Assembly (NCBI RefSeq): GCF_020080835.1
Contig: NC_058166.1
Span: 6,892,000-6,955,999, forward strand
DNA from: Cotesia glomerata
Lineage: Eukaryota; Arthropoda; Insecta; Hymenoptera; Braconidae
DNA: 64,000 nucleotides
Reading direction: 5' to 3'
Within the stretch, counting starts at the first letter, position 1. Each line of letters begins with the position of its first letter. A model generated the notes under the pieces. That model was not told the origin of the DNA, searched no databases, and saw nothing but the letters and a program-made list of their open reading frames with translations. Positions 11,927 to 23,921 of the stretch are shown here, piece after piece. Made by a program: the position numbers and the translations under genes.

Positions 11927-12935
11927 AAAGTTTTGTTTTTTATTTATAAATTCTAGTATTGCATTGTTTGGTGATTAACAACTTTTCAATTATTGCTTGA
12001 CATTATGAGTGTTTTAAAACAGTAGACAGTACAGTGTTTCTTTTTTTTTTTATTACAATGAAATTTTTAATTTTAACTCGCTTTGTCAAAAATAACCAAC
12101 TAATTTTTGAAATGTGTTTCAATATTCGAGGGATTATTTGAATTATTTATTTGATTAAATATTAAATTCAAAGTTTAATTATTTATTAAAGTGTTATTAG
12201 ATTTTATAAAAAAAATTATAACCGTCATAATAATTTTGTTCGAACAAGTGCTGTAATTGATATGATTGTATCGGTATTTCCAGTTTAACAGGTAGAATCT
12301 AGTAGGTACTATTGAAAAGTCAGCAATTGTATGTTAGAATTTTCTTATTAAACGGTCGATAACCATAAGGTTTTAAAAGATTTTATGTGGATTTCCAGCT
12401 TAGCTATTAATTTCTAATGTGTTAAATTAAAAAAGTTTTGTTTTTTATTTCTAAATTCTAGTATTGCATTGTTTTCTTATTGACAACTTTTCAATTATTG
12501 CTTGATATTACGAGTGTTTTAAAACAGTAGACAGTACAATGATTATTTTTTTTAATTGCAATAAAATTTTTAATTTTAACTTGCATTGTAAAAAATTACT
12601 TAGTAATATTTGAAATATATTTCAATATTTGAGATATTATTTGAATTTGTTAATTTAATTAAATATTAAACTAAAAATTTATTTATTTATTAAGGAGTTA
12701 TTTTGTGATTTTATAAAAAAGCTTATAATGAGCATGATAAATGTTTTTGAATTAGTGTCGTAATTGATAGAATCACATTGGAAACTTCTGTTTCATAAGT
12801 AGAATCCAATTGATTTCATAAAAATGTTGTTAGCTATATATTAAACTTTTTTATCTGCTTTTTTTTCATACTATAGGTTTTGTCGATTTATTGTGAGAAA
12901 TAGAAAAAAATTATTTAGATTTGTAATAAAGTTTA
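11927..12935. repeat. Diverged ~505-bp tandem duplication
   Basis: The block starting AAAAGTTTTGTTTTTTATTT at 11927 recurs at 12432 with roughly 80% similarity by eye. Shared landmarks are TTCTAGTATTGCATTG, CAATTATTGCTTGA and GTTTTAAAACAGTAGACAGT. Both copies lack coding potential. From about 12935 to 13797 I see only AT-rich intron-like sequence. Confidence 0.65.
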
Positions 12936-13972
12936 AAAGGATTTTTTATTTTTGATTGTTGAATAAATTAACATTTGCTCGAGGAATCTGTGATTGTAGG
13001 TGGTATACAAAATTTGAGTAATTCTATTATTTGCTTTATCGATTACATTTACTTGTTTTAAAGTAACATTTCTACACTTTATTTTCAAATCACTTACGAT
13101 TTAAAATGCAAAATACAAAATTCATTTTCTAAGGGATTCTTGTTTTAAACATTTTTGTATTAATTGAACTTTGTTTACATATCTCGACAGTTGAATTTTT
13201 GTCTCCTGGAATATAATAAATTTGAAATCTCAGAGATACAATTCAATACTCGGCAATTATTAACAATTATAAACAATTTTCTGTAACATCCTTTAATAAA
13301 TATCAATTTTCTAACATCATCCTCGCGTTTTCATCCATTAAAAATTTACAGTTCTTGTAACTTTTTACTAAACTTTGTAAAAGTATCTTAATTTTAAACT
13401 TAATCGACACCAATATTAGTTATTTCTTTCCATAATTTGTATTTATCCTTTATATATTATTCAAAGGCATTATCTACACTGCTGAAAATGACACACGTGA
13501 ATCATTATAATTACCATATATTTATAGCAGCTCAAAAAATGACTTTTGGAGCTTTCATCAATTGTTTTTATTAATAAAAGTAGTCTTACGAACCCGAATT
13601 TTTTGTTCAGAGACGTAAAAAGATTTAAAAGACGTGACATACACTGTTAACAAAACTAGTATTACTTACTTTACGTATTTGTTTGATGTTGGATTCGAAT
13701 AAATTTGTTAAATATACATATTTAATTTAGTATGCACGCTCTGATTTTAGAAATGTATGTACTATGTATTTAACTGAATCTATTTATCATATTCTAGAGA
13801 TTTACGGATAATCACCATGTTTGCTTATTCGCTGGGTGCGTAAGGCATAGTGGGGGACACAAAACTGATGTCAGCGCCCGCTGCGGGACAATACAGAACT
13901 AAGGGTGGCTCTTTATTACTAAAAGCTATGAAAATAACACGTGTGTTAGTTTATTTAAATAAATAAAATAAA

Positions 13973-14167
13973 ATGGGTCATCAAAATTGTTGTGTAGTTA
14001 ATTGTAAAAATACTAGTAGAAATAGTGATTGTAAATTTTATAAGTTTCCGGTTGCCAATTGGAAATTAAATCAGCGAAAAAAATGGATAGCTGCTGCTCA
14101 ACATCTCTCATATGTTCAGCCAGGATTAAATTTTTACCCTTTATTAAAGTTTGTGGTTGAAAAATAA
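13973..14167 (+). CDS. Truncated THAP-type zinc finger
   Basis: Sixty-four codons starting MGHQNCCVVNCKNTS, followed by CKFYKFPV and a later Trp. This is the N-terminal half of a THAP finger (C-x2-4-C, then the FYxFP motif). The distal Cys/His pair and AVPTIF-like end are absent; the frame instead runs to LKFVVEK and stop. THAP domains bind DNA and are common in transposases. An intron after the first half (possible donor near 14150) cannot be excluded. It lies within the 13829-15585 transposon. Confidence 0.6.
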   Translation: MGHQNCCVVNCKNTSRNSDCKFYKFPVANWKLNQRKKWIAAAQHLSYVQPGLNFYPLLKFVVEK

Positions 14168-14743
14168 TATTATGGGTAATAGATTGCAAAATTAAATAAA
14201 GAATATAAAAATTTAAGATATATTCTTAAATATAAAGTTATGTTAAATAGAGCTATTCGTTATTTTTTATATAATTTCAGATTGTTATATATTTAATATT
14301 AATACGGATTTTTCATTTAATATTAATTTAACAATAAACACCTTGACAGATTTTAACACTGATTAACCTAATTCACTTGAGATTTGTTTTAGTTATTGTG
14401 TTTATTTTCCTTACTATTTTCAACTGACCCAAGAAAAAATTTTTAATTTAATCTACATTCTGTGTAATATGTCACATTTTACATAGAAAAAAAATTTTTT
14501 TCAAGTTTATTTAATTGTTTAAATAACTATTTGGCATCTAATACATGTAAATTTTCTTAAAAAAAGGTGTGTGTGCGATTCACACACGATAGAAGTGAAA
14601 CTTCAGTGAATCGACAAAAGAATGAGATGAATATTTATAACAAGGGTAGGATAATTACAAAGTTTAATTGTTCAAAAATGAAAGTATTTTGATTAATTTT
14701 AAAAGATATTTTATATTTTATTTAACATATGTTACATAATCTA

Positions 14744-15085
14744 TTACTCAAGTTCCATATTTTCAGTTTCAACAAATGATACAAGAGGCTTATGATAACT
14801 AAAATACGATACAAATATTTTAGTTTCAATTTGGTTGATATATCTTTGGAACACTGCATCTATTACCGTTTTTGATCTTGTAGTTGATTGAGTGCGATTG
14901 TTACACATTTTTAAATAAAATGTTGTATCGAGAAACTCAATCAAAGGAAGCGCTGTATCTGATGCAAAATTTATGTTAAAATCCCCACTTAAAATCATCG
15001 GAATTTTATCATAATTTTTTTTCATTTTAATTTCATTTTTTTTGCGTCGATATTGACGACACATTTCGGCATTAGTTTTCGGCAT
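14744..15085 (-). pseudogene. Endonuclease/exonuclease/phosphatase-like fragment
   Basis: A 113-codon frame starting MPKTNAEMCRQYRRKK. It contains PMILSGDFNINF, then TRSKTVIDAVFQRY, then YFSYHKPL. GDFN and (S/D)HKP are hallmark motifs of endonuclease/exonuclease/phosphatase-fold nucleases such as those in Helitrons and LINEs. The usual N-terminal catalytic part is missing; the frame looks like an N-terminal stub fused to the last third of a nuclease. It lies inside the 13829-15585 transposon. Confidence 0.5.
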
Positions 15086-16263
15086 TTTATAAAATTTATT
15101 ATTTAGTACAAGATATAAAAATACTCACAAACAGTTAAATAATAACACACCACGCTATCTTACTAAAACGCTGTAATACGCAGCCGCATACAGTGTACAG
15201 TAAGCTCACGTAGTTTTCACATGCACTACACACGTTAAATGCTCAAATACAAGCACGTATTAAACAGTGTGCAATATACATACACACTGACATCTGCTCT
15301 CTCGCTCTGGCTCACAAATTACAGGCGACTATGCTTAGAAGACGGGAGTGGGGACGCTACGAAGTATGGCACAAAGAGGAGAGACCGATAATATACAAAT
15401 TGTATGTATATTTCTGTCTCATTCTTTCCCCTGGCTTCATCCTACACATTTTTGTATTTGTGTCTCTTACCTGTCGTTTTTTCGTTGCATCCGGTTTGAA
15501 ATCACAACGATTCTAAAGAAGTTTCACTTCAAAAAGCCACCGTAAGTTGTATCGTCAGGTGGCGGTGGGGTCACGCACCCAGCGAATATCAAGTTAGTAG
15601 ATGAAGACAAATATGATACTATACCATTTACATGGGTAAAAAATTATGATCAAGTAAAGCTACCTGTAAATAGAAACAAACAACACTATATCTTATATGA
15701 AAATCAACCACCAAAAAAAGCTTTGCTGATATTCGTTGAAGGTACGTATTCTATCGAATTTAATGTGTCTCTTTTAAACTCTTAAGAAAATGTATTGAAC
15801 ACTTTGAAATTATAAACAAAATTTGTCCTAATTTTAATATTAATGAAACCAAATGATTTTAATAACTGTAGAAATGTAAAGTTTCAAAGGTTTTTTTTTC
15901 AAACTTAGTTAATTTGTCTGTACGAATGCATAACAGTATTTTACACTATTACCCACTCAAAGAAATTAAAATATTTTGTAATGTGGTTCTTATTACCACT
16001 GTTATCTTTATAATTTGGCATAATGTATTATATTTTCTATCGTGTAATGTGATGGATGTGCTTATAATATTTATTATTTTTCAGATACAATTGATGTACT
16101 TGAAAAACAAATAAAATCAAAAAGAATCACAGTTCCACCCCCTCAAAATCAAGAAACAGCCACTGAATTAAGTGACACTGAAATCGACGAAAGCAGCGCG
16201 AAAAACAAAACAACTTTAAATGTTGACATAAATCCTGTCGTCAACCAACAATTAGAACAGTTG

Positions 16264-17273
16264 TTTAACCGCTAGGAAAAGGATCTAGTCACATACTTAT
16301 AAGAAGAATTGCGCCTTCGGGCTTAATCGTTAAAACTCGGGAATAATCGTATCACGCTATGGCCGTCACCCATGCGCGCCTTGGTTAGCGGTAGAGAAGC
16401 CGGCTCACGTGGTCGGCTGCAACAGTTGTGCTTGGACATTGTACTAGTACGACTACTCTGTGCGAATCGATTCTGATATTTCTTACTTACATCTCACTTT
16501 CATTTAAATATTTAAATTATTCATTAAATATAAATAATTATATTAGCTTCAATTATACTTTAAATTCTCAATTCATTTAAATCAGTTCAATAGTTCAGTG
16601 AATTAACATAAATAAAATCAAGTAAATTTATTTAGTGACGCCACGCGGCCATTACGCGCCACCGTTAACAAAGGATTGCATCAGCCACGCGGCTTTAGTC
16701 AATCCATAATTGACGCGTGATATTAACAATTAATTACATTAAATTAGTTATTGACATTTAATTACGATCTTATTTAATTTAGCTTATAAATAATTAAATT
16801 CCAACTTCAAATCATTTGACTAATTTCTACACGAAAAACATCAAACTCAATTGACTAACATTCTGTTATCAATTGAATATTATTTGCTCTCACCTTGAGA
16901 CAATTGAACATTAATAGATCTCACTCTGAGATAGTTCAAAGTGATTAGATATTACTAGCTCCCACCTTGGGACTTATCTAATTCAAATTATCGATAATTT
17001 TCTATCTAAGGCGGTTGAGCTCACCCCTATTGCGTTATTGCAACGTAATTTTACACATTAACACTTACACATACACAATTTACTTGTATAATTTCATCAA
17101 GGAGGTTTTTTCCCAGCCTAGCTGGGTTTTCCTCCTTTGGAGACAAATAAATTCTTCTAAATTGTTCCCCAAAAAATCCAAGTATTTTTATTTAATTTCC
17201 TAATCCCAACTTTATCGTATAATTTAAAACAATTACGGGAATTATCCGCATTGGATAGTTTTCGACAAAACAA
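16264..17273. mobile_element. 1.0-kb insertion in BEN exon 2, possibly a solo LTR
   Basis: Both sides carry CAGTTG (16258-16263 and 17274-17279), a 6-bp target duplication. Removing the insert joins the exon in frame up to the donor at 17295. It has no coding frame but includes GC-rich patches, three related lines (CTCACCTTGAGAC, CTCACTCTGAGAT, CTCCCACCTTGGGAC) and a hairpin at about 17098-17138 (AAGGAGG...CCTCCTT). Size and TSD length fit a solo LTR, but the ends (TTTAACC...AAAACAA) are not the canonical TG...CA. The in-frame TAG at 16273 comes from the insertion. Confidence 0.5.
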
Positions 17274-18133
17274 CAGTTGAAGGCTAAATTGGCGGTAAGT
17301 TTTTTTAAGGCATTATTATTTTTAATTAATTCTTATATTTTCATAAATCTTTAATGAAAATTATTAAATAAACCTAGCTATTGGAATTGTCTATCATAAA
17401 AAAACTGTCATTTAAATTGGAACTATAAAACTATAAATTTTAATCATGCACTACATTAGCGTGCTTCAATCCCTAATAACAAGGAATCAATAATCAGTTT
17501 CCGATAATATCAACACTAAGAACTTGTCACTTATTGTAGATTTGAAATTTAAATCTTTCAATTGAAAAAATTTTTCTATTCATTACTATGGTATTTCAAA
17601 AAAAAAAAAAAATTAGTCATAGGTTAGCATTGAAATGTAATGTTATTTTTGGAATTAAAAGTAAAGTATTTGATAAAATATAACTCTTACGAACTTATGT
17701 TCTTATTTCTTCTTTTCTTTCATTTGATTTTTAGGTGTCTTTTACGCGGTTTTCAATTTTTATTTTTTACAAAATAGATTAGTAAAAAAGATCAGTTATT
17801 GAAATGACTTTTTCATACTTGTTTTTCGTTTATTATGTATGTATTATCATTAGTTATAATTAGTCTTGGACTATTATATTTTGAGAAAAAAATATATTAT
17901 TATTATATTGGTAATGTACTCATAAATTGATACTTTGAACTACAGTTTAGCGATTCAATTTATTTCAATAGTATCGTATGAATCAATAAAATTAAAAAAT
18001 GTATTTTTTAATTTTTTAACTTCTGAATTAACTCGCCGATAGTAAAGCTACTTTTGAAAATTACCGTTTTCTTAATATCTCTAATTTTTTAAGCATAATT
18101 ATTCAAGATTTCACATTTAATCAATCTTTATAA

Positions 18134-21130
18134 ATGCAGTTCGATTCTTCATTATCGATAGAGATGAAACAGCAAAAGAGCCGACGGATAAATAAACAAT
18201 ATTTATTTAAAGATTATAATCCTTATAAAGTTAGTAGAGCAACTCGATCGCGACATAAAAATAAAATAAAACAGCTGTATGAAAAAAATTTATTCTCAGG
18301 AGGTAACGTATACATGCATTCTGGAAAAAAATCTATATTTATTAATTTTTGAAATGGTAAAACCTAAGTTCTCCTTAATCAATTTACAGTAAACAGTCCT
18401 CAAAACATATTTGATGCTAACACAGATTTTCCAATAACTAAGCAATTAGTTTCTAATACGACAAAATTGCTTCGGTCATCCATTAGCTCTACTTCTGTAG
18501 TGTCACTAGAACAACTCCAACATCCTGTGGAAGAAAGTTCCACCATGGACTTCAGTACTAGCTCAGTTGACTCGCATTGTATTTCTAAGGAAACTCTGAT
18601 TTCTAAGGAAATTCTGATTGTAGATTGTTCGGATCCTCATCAACAACAATCTGCTCACAATCAATGTGACGTATCACCAGGATATTTAGAAAACGGCAAT
18701 ACTTTAGATGATAAACTAAGTTCCGAAAGTAACTTCTCAAATGATAAGCCGTATTCTGATAGCGACAGCGACTCAGATAGTGAAGTAACTTCTGATAGCG
18801 ACAGTGACTCAGATAATGAAGAAACTTCTGATAGTGAAAGTGAAGTAGATTCAGAGCAAGATTCAGAATATGAGCAAACTACCGAGTCGGATTCGGACAA
18901 TTCATCGACCGATGACTCATTTCGTTTTAACTGTGATAAAATGAATGGTTCTACAATCATGTTTCCACAGTCAAGTAGTACTGTCTCAGATGTATTATTA
19001 ATGGTTACGGCATTTTCAGTATCTAAACATTTGACAAGAAATGACCAAGATGATTTAATTAATTTAATAAAAGTTTTAGCTGGTCCAGAATTTGAATCTT
19101 GGAATGCTTCCCATTATTCACGGTCGAAAGCATATAATCCTCCAAGAAAGAAAATTCAATCAAATTTTTATTGCCAGACAGAAAAATGTCAACGTATTTT
19201 ACATACAAGGAAATTATCGGATAAGGATAAAAAAATAAAAGTTCAATGTTCTCAATGTAAAGCAAAGTATAAACTATCATCGGCGAGTAAAAATCAATTT
19301 ATCATTATTGATTTGAAATATCAATTGAAATTATTATTCAAAGATACGGAAGTAAAGAATGATTTATTAAATACAATGGAAAAATTGAGACAACCGCGAA
19401 ATGATGGAGTTATACATGATATATATGACGGCCAACTGTATAAAACTGTACAAAAACTTTCACCAGGCGCATTGACTTACAACGTCAACACAGATGGCGC
19501 ACCACTTACAAAAAGCTCCAAACGAAGTATGTGGCCAATACAACTTCATATAAATGAATTATCACCAACATTGCGGTTTCGTAACGTTCTTCTTGGTGGT
19601 TTATACATTACATCGGCTGAGCCATCTCCCGAATTTATGCAAACTTATATGTCAAAATTTCTTGAAAAAGCAAATAATATAATGGAAGCTGGTATAAATA
19701 TAACTGATAATGAGGATCAAATAAGAAATTTAAAATTTTTCTGTCTTTTATTATGCGTAGATTCAGTTGCTAGACCAGTTATCCAAAACCGTTTCCAGTT
19801 CAACGGATATTCAGGTTGTAGTTGGTGTTATGCGACTGGAGTTTACGATAGTTCTGCTATGAGATGCCCTATCACTCAACAAGTTCCATTATTGCGAACA
19901 AATGAAAGTCATATCAAAGATGTAGAACAAGTTGAAAAATTGGGAAAGTCAATAAACGGCGTTAAAGGTAATTGTGCAATGCTAGAATTGAAACATTTCG
20001 ACTGCGTGTGGGGTTTTTCTTTAGATTACATGCACGGCATTTTATTAGGTGTATCTCGACATTTATGGGCATTGTGGACTAAACCAGGAACTCCATATTA
20101 TTTAAATCCTCAACAACGAAAAGAAATTATGGCTCGTCAATTACACATTAAAAGACCTCAAGAAATTCATAGACTTGTGAGAACAGTAGATCAAACAGCA
20201 AAATGGAAAGCTTCAGAATGGGAATCGTGGCTATTATTTGATAGTGTACCGTGTCTAGCGGGTATTCTCGATGAAAAATGTTTTCAGTCGTACCTCCTAT
20301 TAGTTTCAAGTATATATACGTTGATGACAGACAATATAAGTGAAGATCTTTTACTATGTGAAATAAATATACTACAGTTTGTACGTGATTGTCAACTAAT
20401 TTACGGTGTTAACTCGATGACATTTAACTTACACTCATTGTTGCATGTTGTAGAATCAGTTAGGCAAAGTGGACCATTGTGGTCAAGTTCTGCTTTTCCT
20501 TTTGAAAGCATGATTTTCCTTATTAAACGTTACATAACAGGAGTTAGTGGTGTCTCAAATCAAATAGTTAATTCTGTATTGAAAGAGAAAAATATTCGAT
20601 GCAACATTGACTATAATACTGAATCTGTGAAATGCCGTAATTATTGTAAGGATCTGTTTAAGCCACGAAAACTGAAGAACTGTACACGAAGTGATGATCA
20701 TGCTTTACTGATTGGCACTGAGAAATCACCGGACGATCAATTGATTCTATTGATGCACCAATATTTTGACAATACTCATTCAACTAAAGTTTATAATCGA
20801 TGTATTTATAATAAAATGGTGCTTCGCAGCACAGCTTATACACGTCCTGAAAAAACAAACGATACTGTAGTTCAGTTAGATACAAAAAAATTTATTCGGA
20901 TTGATGGTTTTTTCTCTTTAAATAATACATGTTATCTTTATGGCAATCAAATATTAACTGTTCAAACAGCTTTCCAATCAAATGTTCAATTATCTCATAT
21001 CTTACTAGTAACAAGCATAAGAGAAGAAATTTTGATTGCCAGTATACAAAGTATACGAACAAAAGTTATTTTTTTTTCAACTGGTGTGAATGATTACATA
21101 TGCTTCTTCCCTAAAAATTTAGGGACATAA
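18134..21130 (+). CDS. tnp2-like (CACTA/EnSpm) transposase, two exons
   Basis: Exons 18134-18302 and 18390-21130 join in phase 1 to give about 969 residues with no internal stop. In order, the protein has a basic N-terminus (around residues 30-55), a Ser/Asp/Glu-rich stretch (about residues 180-225) and a zinc-ribbon-like C-x4-C...C-x2-C near 317-347. The transposase core begins with DGAPLTKSS and MWPIQLHINEL (about 425-445), then has GCSWC (about 532) and LDYMHGILLG (about 601). These match the tnp2/CACTA transposase pattern of a D-G-x-P block, WPI, a CxxC pair and D-x-MH. Such enzymes cut at both ends of the element. The gene sits in the second intron of the BEN gene on the same strand. The start at 18134 was chosen because that exon joins in frame. 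Confidence 0.75.
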
Positions 21131-23716
21131 TTATTCATTGTATTATGTTAATATTAAGTGTCATAGTAATCTTCTTTCATGTAATTATTAGTCATTTTTC
21201 TCTATTAAAATTATGCTAAAAAATTCTGAAAATACATACATTATCTCATTACATTTTTTGCACAAAAACTAATTTATTATAATAACAGAAATGGTCGAAC
21301 TAATTAATAACAAATAAATATTTAAGTAATGTTAAAGCAGAGCAGTATAACTTATAAATTTTTATGAACTCACTATCTGTAGCTTATTTTATAGCATTGA
21401 CTATTACTGTAATTTTACTTTCATTGTTAATATTGCTTAATTAGAAAGTATGTCTAAAAAGTTTTTCAAAATTAAACTGTGTATATTAAATCATATTTTA
21501 ATGAATATAAAAGTTTTAGCAATACAACACGTTTCGATAAAATTTATTAATTGAATAAACAAAATTTGAATATTTCAATACTAACAGGCTATTAGTAGTG
21601 AGACAGAAGTTCATGACAATTTGGCGACCAACGTTCATGACAATAATGATAAAGAAAATTCAAAATTCATATTAAATCATAGTAAAGAAGATCATGAAAA
21701 TGTTCTGAAAGAAGTGACTACTCCTCCAAAAACACTACATCCAGAAAAATCGGACCTACTTTCAATGAAGATTGAAAAAAAGTCGAAGGAAGTTAAAGTG
21801 AGTTGCATCCATTTTACTGTAGATTGTTTCATTTTTCTATATAAATTAAAAATTTCGCTTTTGTTATTTATTAAGAGATCAAAATTTAAATATTCTTGCT
21901 TATAAAATTTATTAGACATATCTTGCATCTCACATCTCTGAAGTATTTTTTTTTTTTTTATTGTATATGTAGAAAATTTTGTTTACAATATCTAAATTCC
22001 GTTCAAACAGTCGGCGATAATTCATACTATTTTACAGAAAAGAAAGCGTGATCCGGAATCATTGATGGAAACTATGCCCAACAAAAAATCTCGTAAAAAT
22101 CGTAAAGACAAAAAATCTAAAGGAATGAAGGTAAAAATTAAAAACTAAATTATAAATTATATATTATTTATTTATTATAATAATAATTAAATACATTCAA
22201 AGATCAGAATTAAATAATTTAAAACGAATATAATTGAAGGCAAAAATACAAAATTTCTAAGATTAGCTCCTAAGAGAAACTCTATCATAGAAGAAGCAAC
22301 AAGCTATTTAAGTCATGATGGTGGCAGTAGACAGGTGCAAAATGTCAGTATAATTAAAAATAGCTCATATCAGGCAATTTCGAAAATGTTTAAGGTATCT
22401 AATATCAATCTATAAATATTTATAGAATGGATCTATGGAATCAACAGGATCAGTAAAATTACAAGTTAAGAAAGACGATAAATCTATTACAGTTACAAAA
22501 AGCGACGCACATGATATTCTTCCAGATAGACTTCCAAATCAAGATATAGTCGAGGTAAATAAACAAAAAGAAATAATTTCAGAGGAACATGACAATGACC
22601 AACTATCTTAAGTAATATGATAAAAAATTATTTTAAATTGAAATATCCGTGAGCGGAACACTTATCCCTATCTAAAAAATTATGCTAAAATCTCAGAAAT
22701 TATTATGATTTAGGTTAAAAATATGTTAATATTGTACTATAAAAATTTTAAGAGTATTAGTAATATTCATTAAACCGTAGCGGTTTTTGTCTTGTGAATT
22801 TCATAGAAATGTAACTATTAAAATTATCTTTAACGCGCAACTTTTTACAGATTTTGTTACTTCTCAAGTAAATCTGGCATGTGGATTTAAGAAATACCAT
22901 AAGTTCAAAAATTTATTTATGTATGTATTTATAGATAACTGAAAACCCTGAAAACGTAACTGAAATTTGTATACATACATAAATTTCTGTGAAGTTTTTC
23001 CGAAAGCACTTGTAATAAGTTTTAATTTATATTACTCAAATTGTAATTGTAATCAAAAATTCTTTATTAAGCTTTAAATTCTATGAAAATTTGCCATTCC
23101 ATTCATTTTCACAATTTTACGAGTTGTTAGTCGAACTTTGAAATGTCCTTCAATTCGTTCAACATAAGACTTTTTTTTCTTAAAAAACATTTGATTCTTA
23201 TTAATGAAATTTTTGAGTTTAAAAACGCCTCTAAGTTGACGAAAATTAGGAAATAAATTAAAAATAACAATGTTGGCCTGTCGAAATAAAAAAGGATGAA
23301 AAATTTTATCAATATTATTTGATAGAATTTGCATTATTTCTGCTTAATGCAAATTTTCAAATTTTATCTTAACATATTTCAGACAAAAATAAGTGGATCT
23401 CAAGAAGTTGATCCAACGGTATCAGAAATTGCTTAAACTTCCGAATTTCTTGAACAAATTAACTTGAGTAAAGACTCGACCGCAACCACCCTGAATGCCA
23501 ACAATACTTCTCTCGAAAGTGGATCAACAAAAACTGTCTTGGATAATAGTGCCGCTCAGCAAGATGACGTATGTATACAATGATTAATTTATCATGATAA
23601 TATGATAATAACGTATTAACTTTTTATAAGAATAAGAATTAATATTTTTTAAGTGTAGAGAATATATTAAGCTTCATATTTTATCGATAAAAAAATAAGT
23701 GGATATCGTACATAAG

Positions 23717-23921
23717 TACACAGAAAAAAAATGTTCTTGAACCAAGTATATAATTTTGAAGAACTGAATATTTTTGATTTGAGTAGAAAAATTTTTGATT
23801 TAAGGAAATTTTACTTGATTAAAGAGTTTTTTGTCTTGATTCAAGACAATTACCCTCTTCAAAATTATATTCTTGGTTCAAGAATTTTTCTCTTGAATCA
23901 AGTAAATTTTTTTTCAATGTA
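23717..23921. repeat. 205-bp foldback MITE in a BEN-gene intron
   Basis: The left arm TTCTTGAACCAAGTATATAA is inverted on the right as TTATATTCTTGGTTCAAGAA, with outer CACAGAAAAAAAATG and CATTGAAAAAAAA ends. Inner arms repeat TTGAATCAAG-type sequence. It lies between BEN exons at 23568 and 24472. Confidence 0.65.

Larger units (their letters stand above)
13829..15585. mobile_element. 1.76-kb transposon in BEN exon 1, AT target duplication
   Basis: The ends are TCGCTGGGTGCGT and ACGCACCCAGCGA (13 bp, perfect), flanked by AT at 13827-13828 and 15586-15587. Removing the element and one AT restores an open frame across BEN exon 1 (ATG TTT GCT TAT, then ATC AAG), which fixes the boundaries. Inside are a truncated THAP finger on the plus strand and an endonuclease-like fragment on the minus strand. 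Two-bp AT duplications and THAP proteins are described for ISL2EU-type transposons, so that class is plausible but unproved. No full transposase is present, so it is non-autonomous. Confidence 0.75.

Noticed and set aside
18661..18960. 99-codon minus-strand Ser/Leu-rich frame
   Set aside because: Antisense shadow of the acidic Ser/Asp repeat in the transposase gene.
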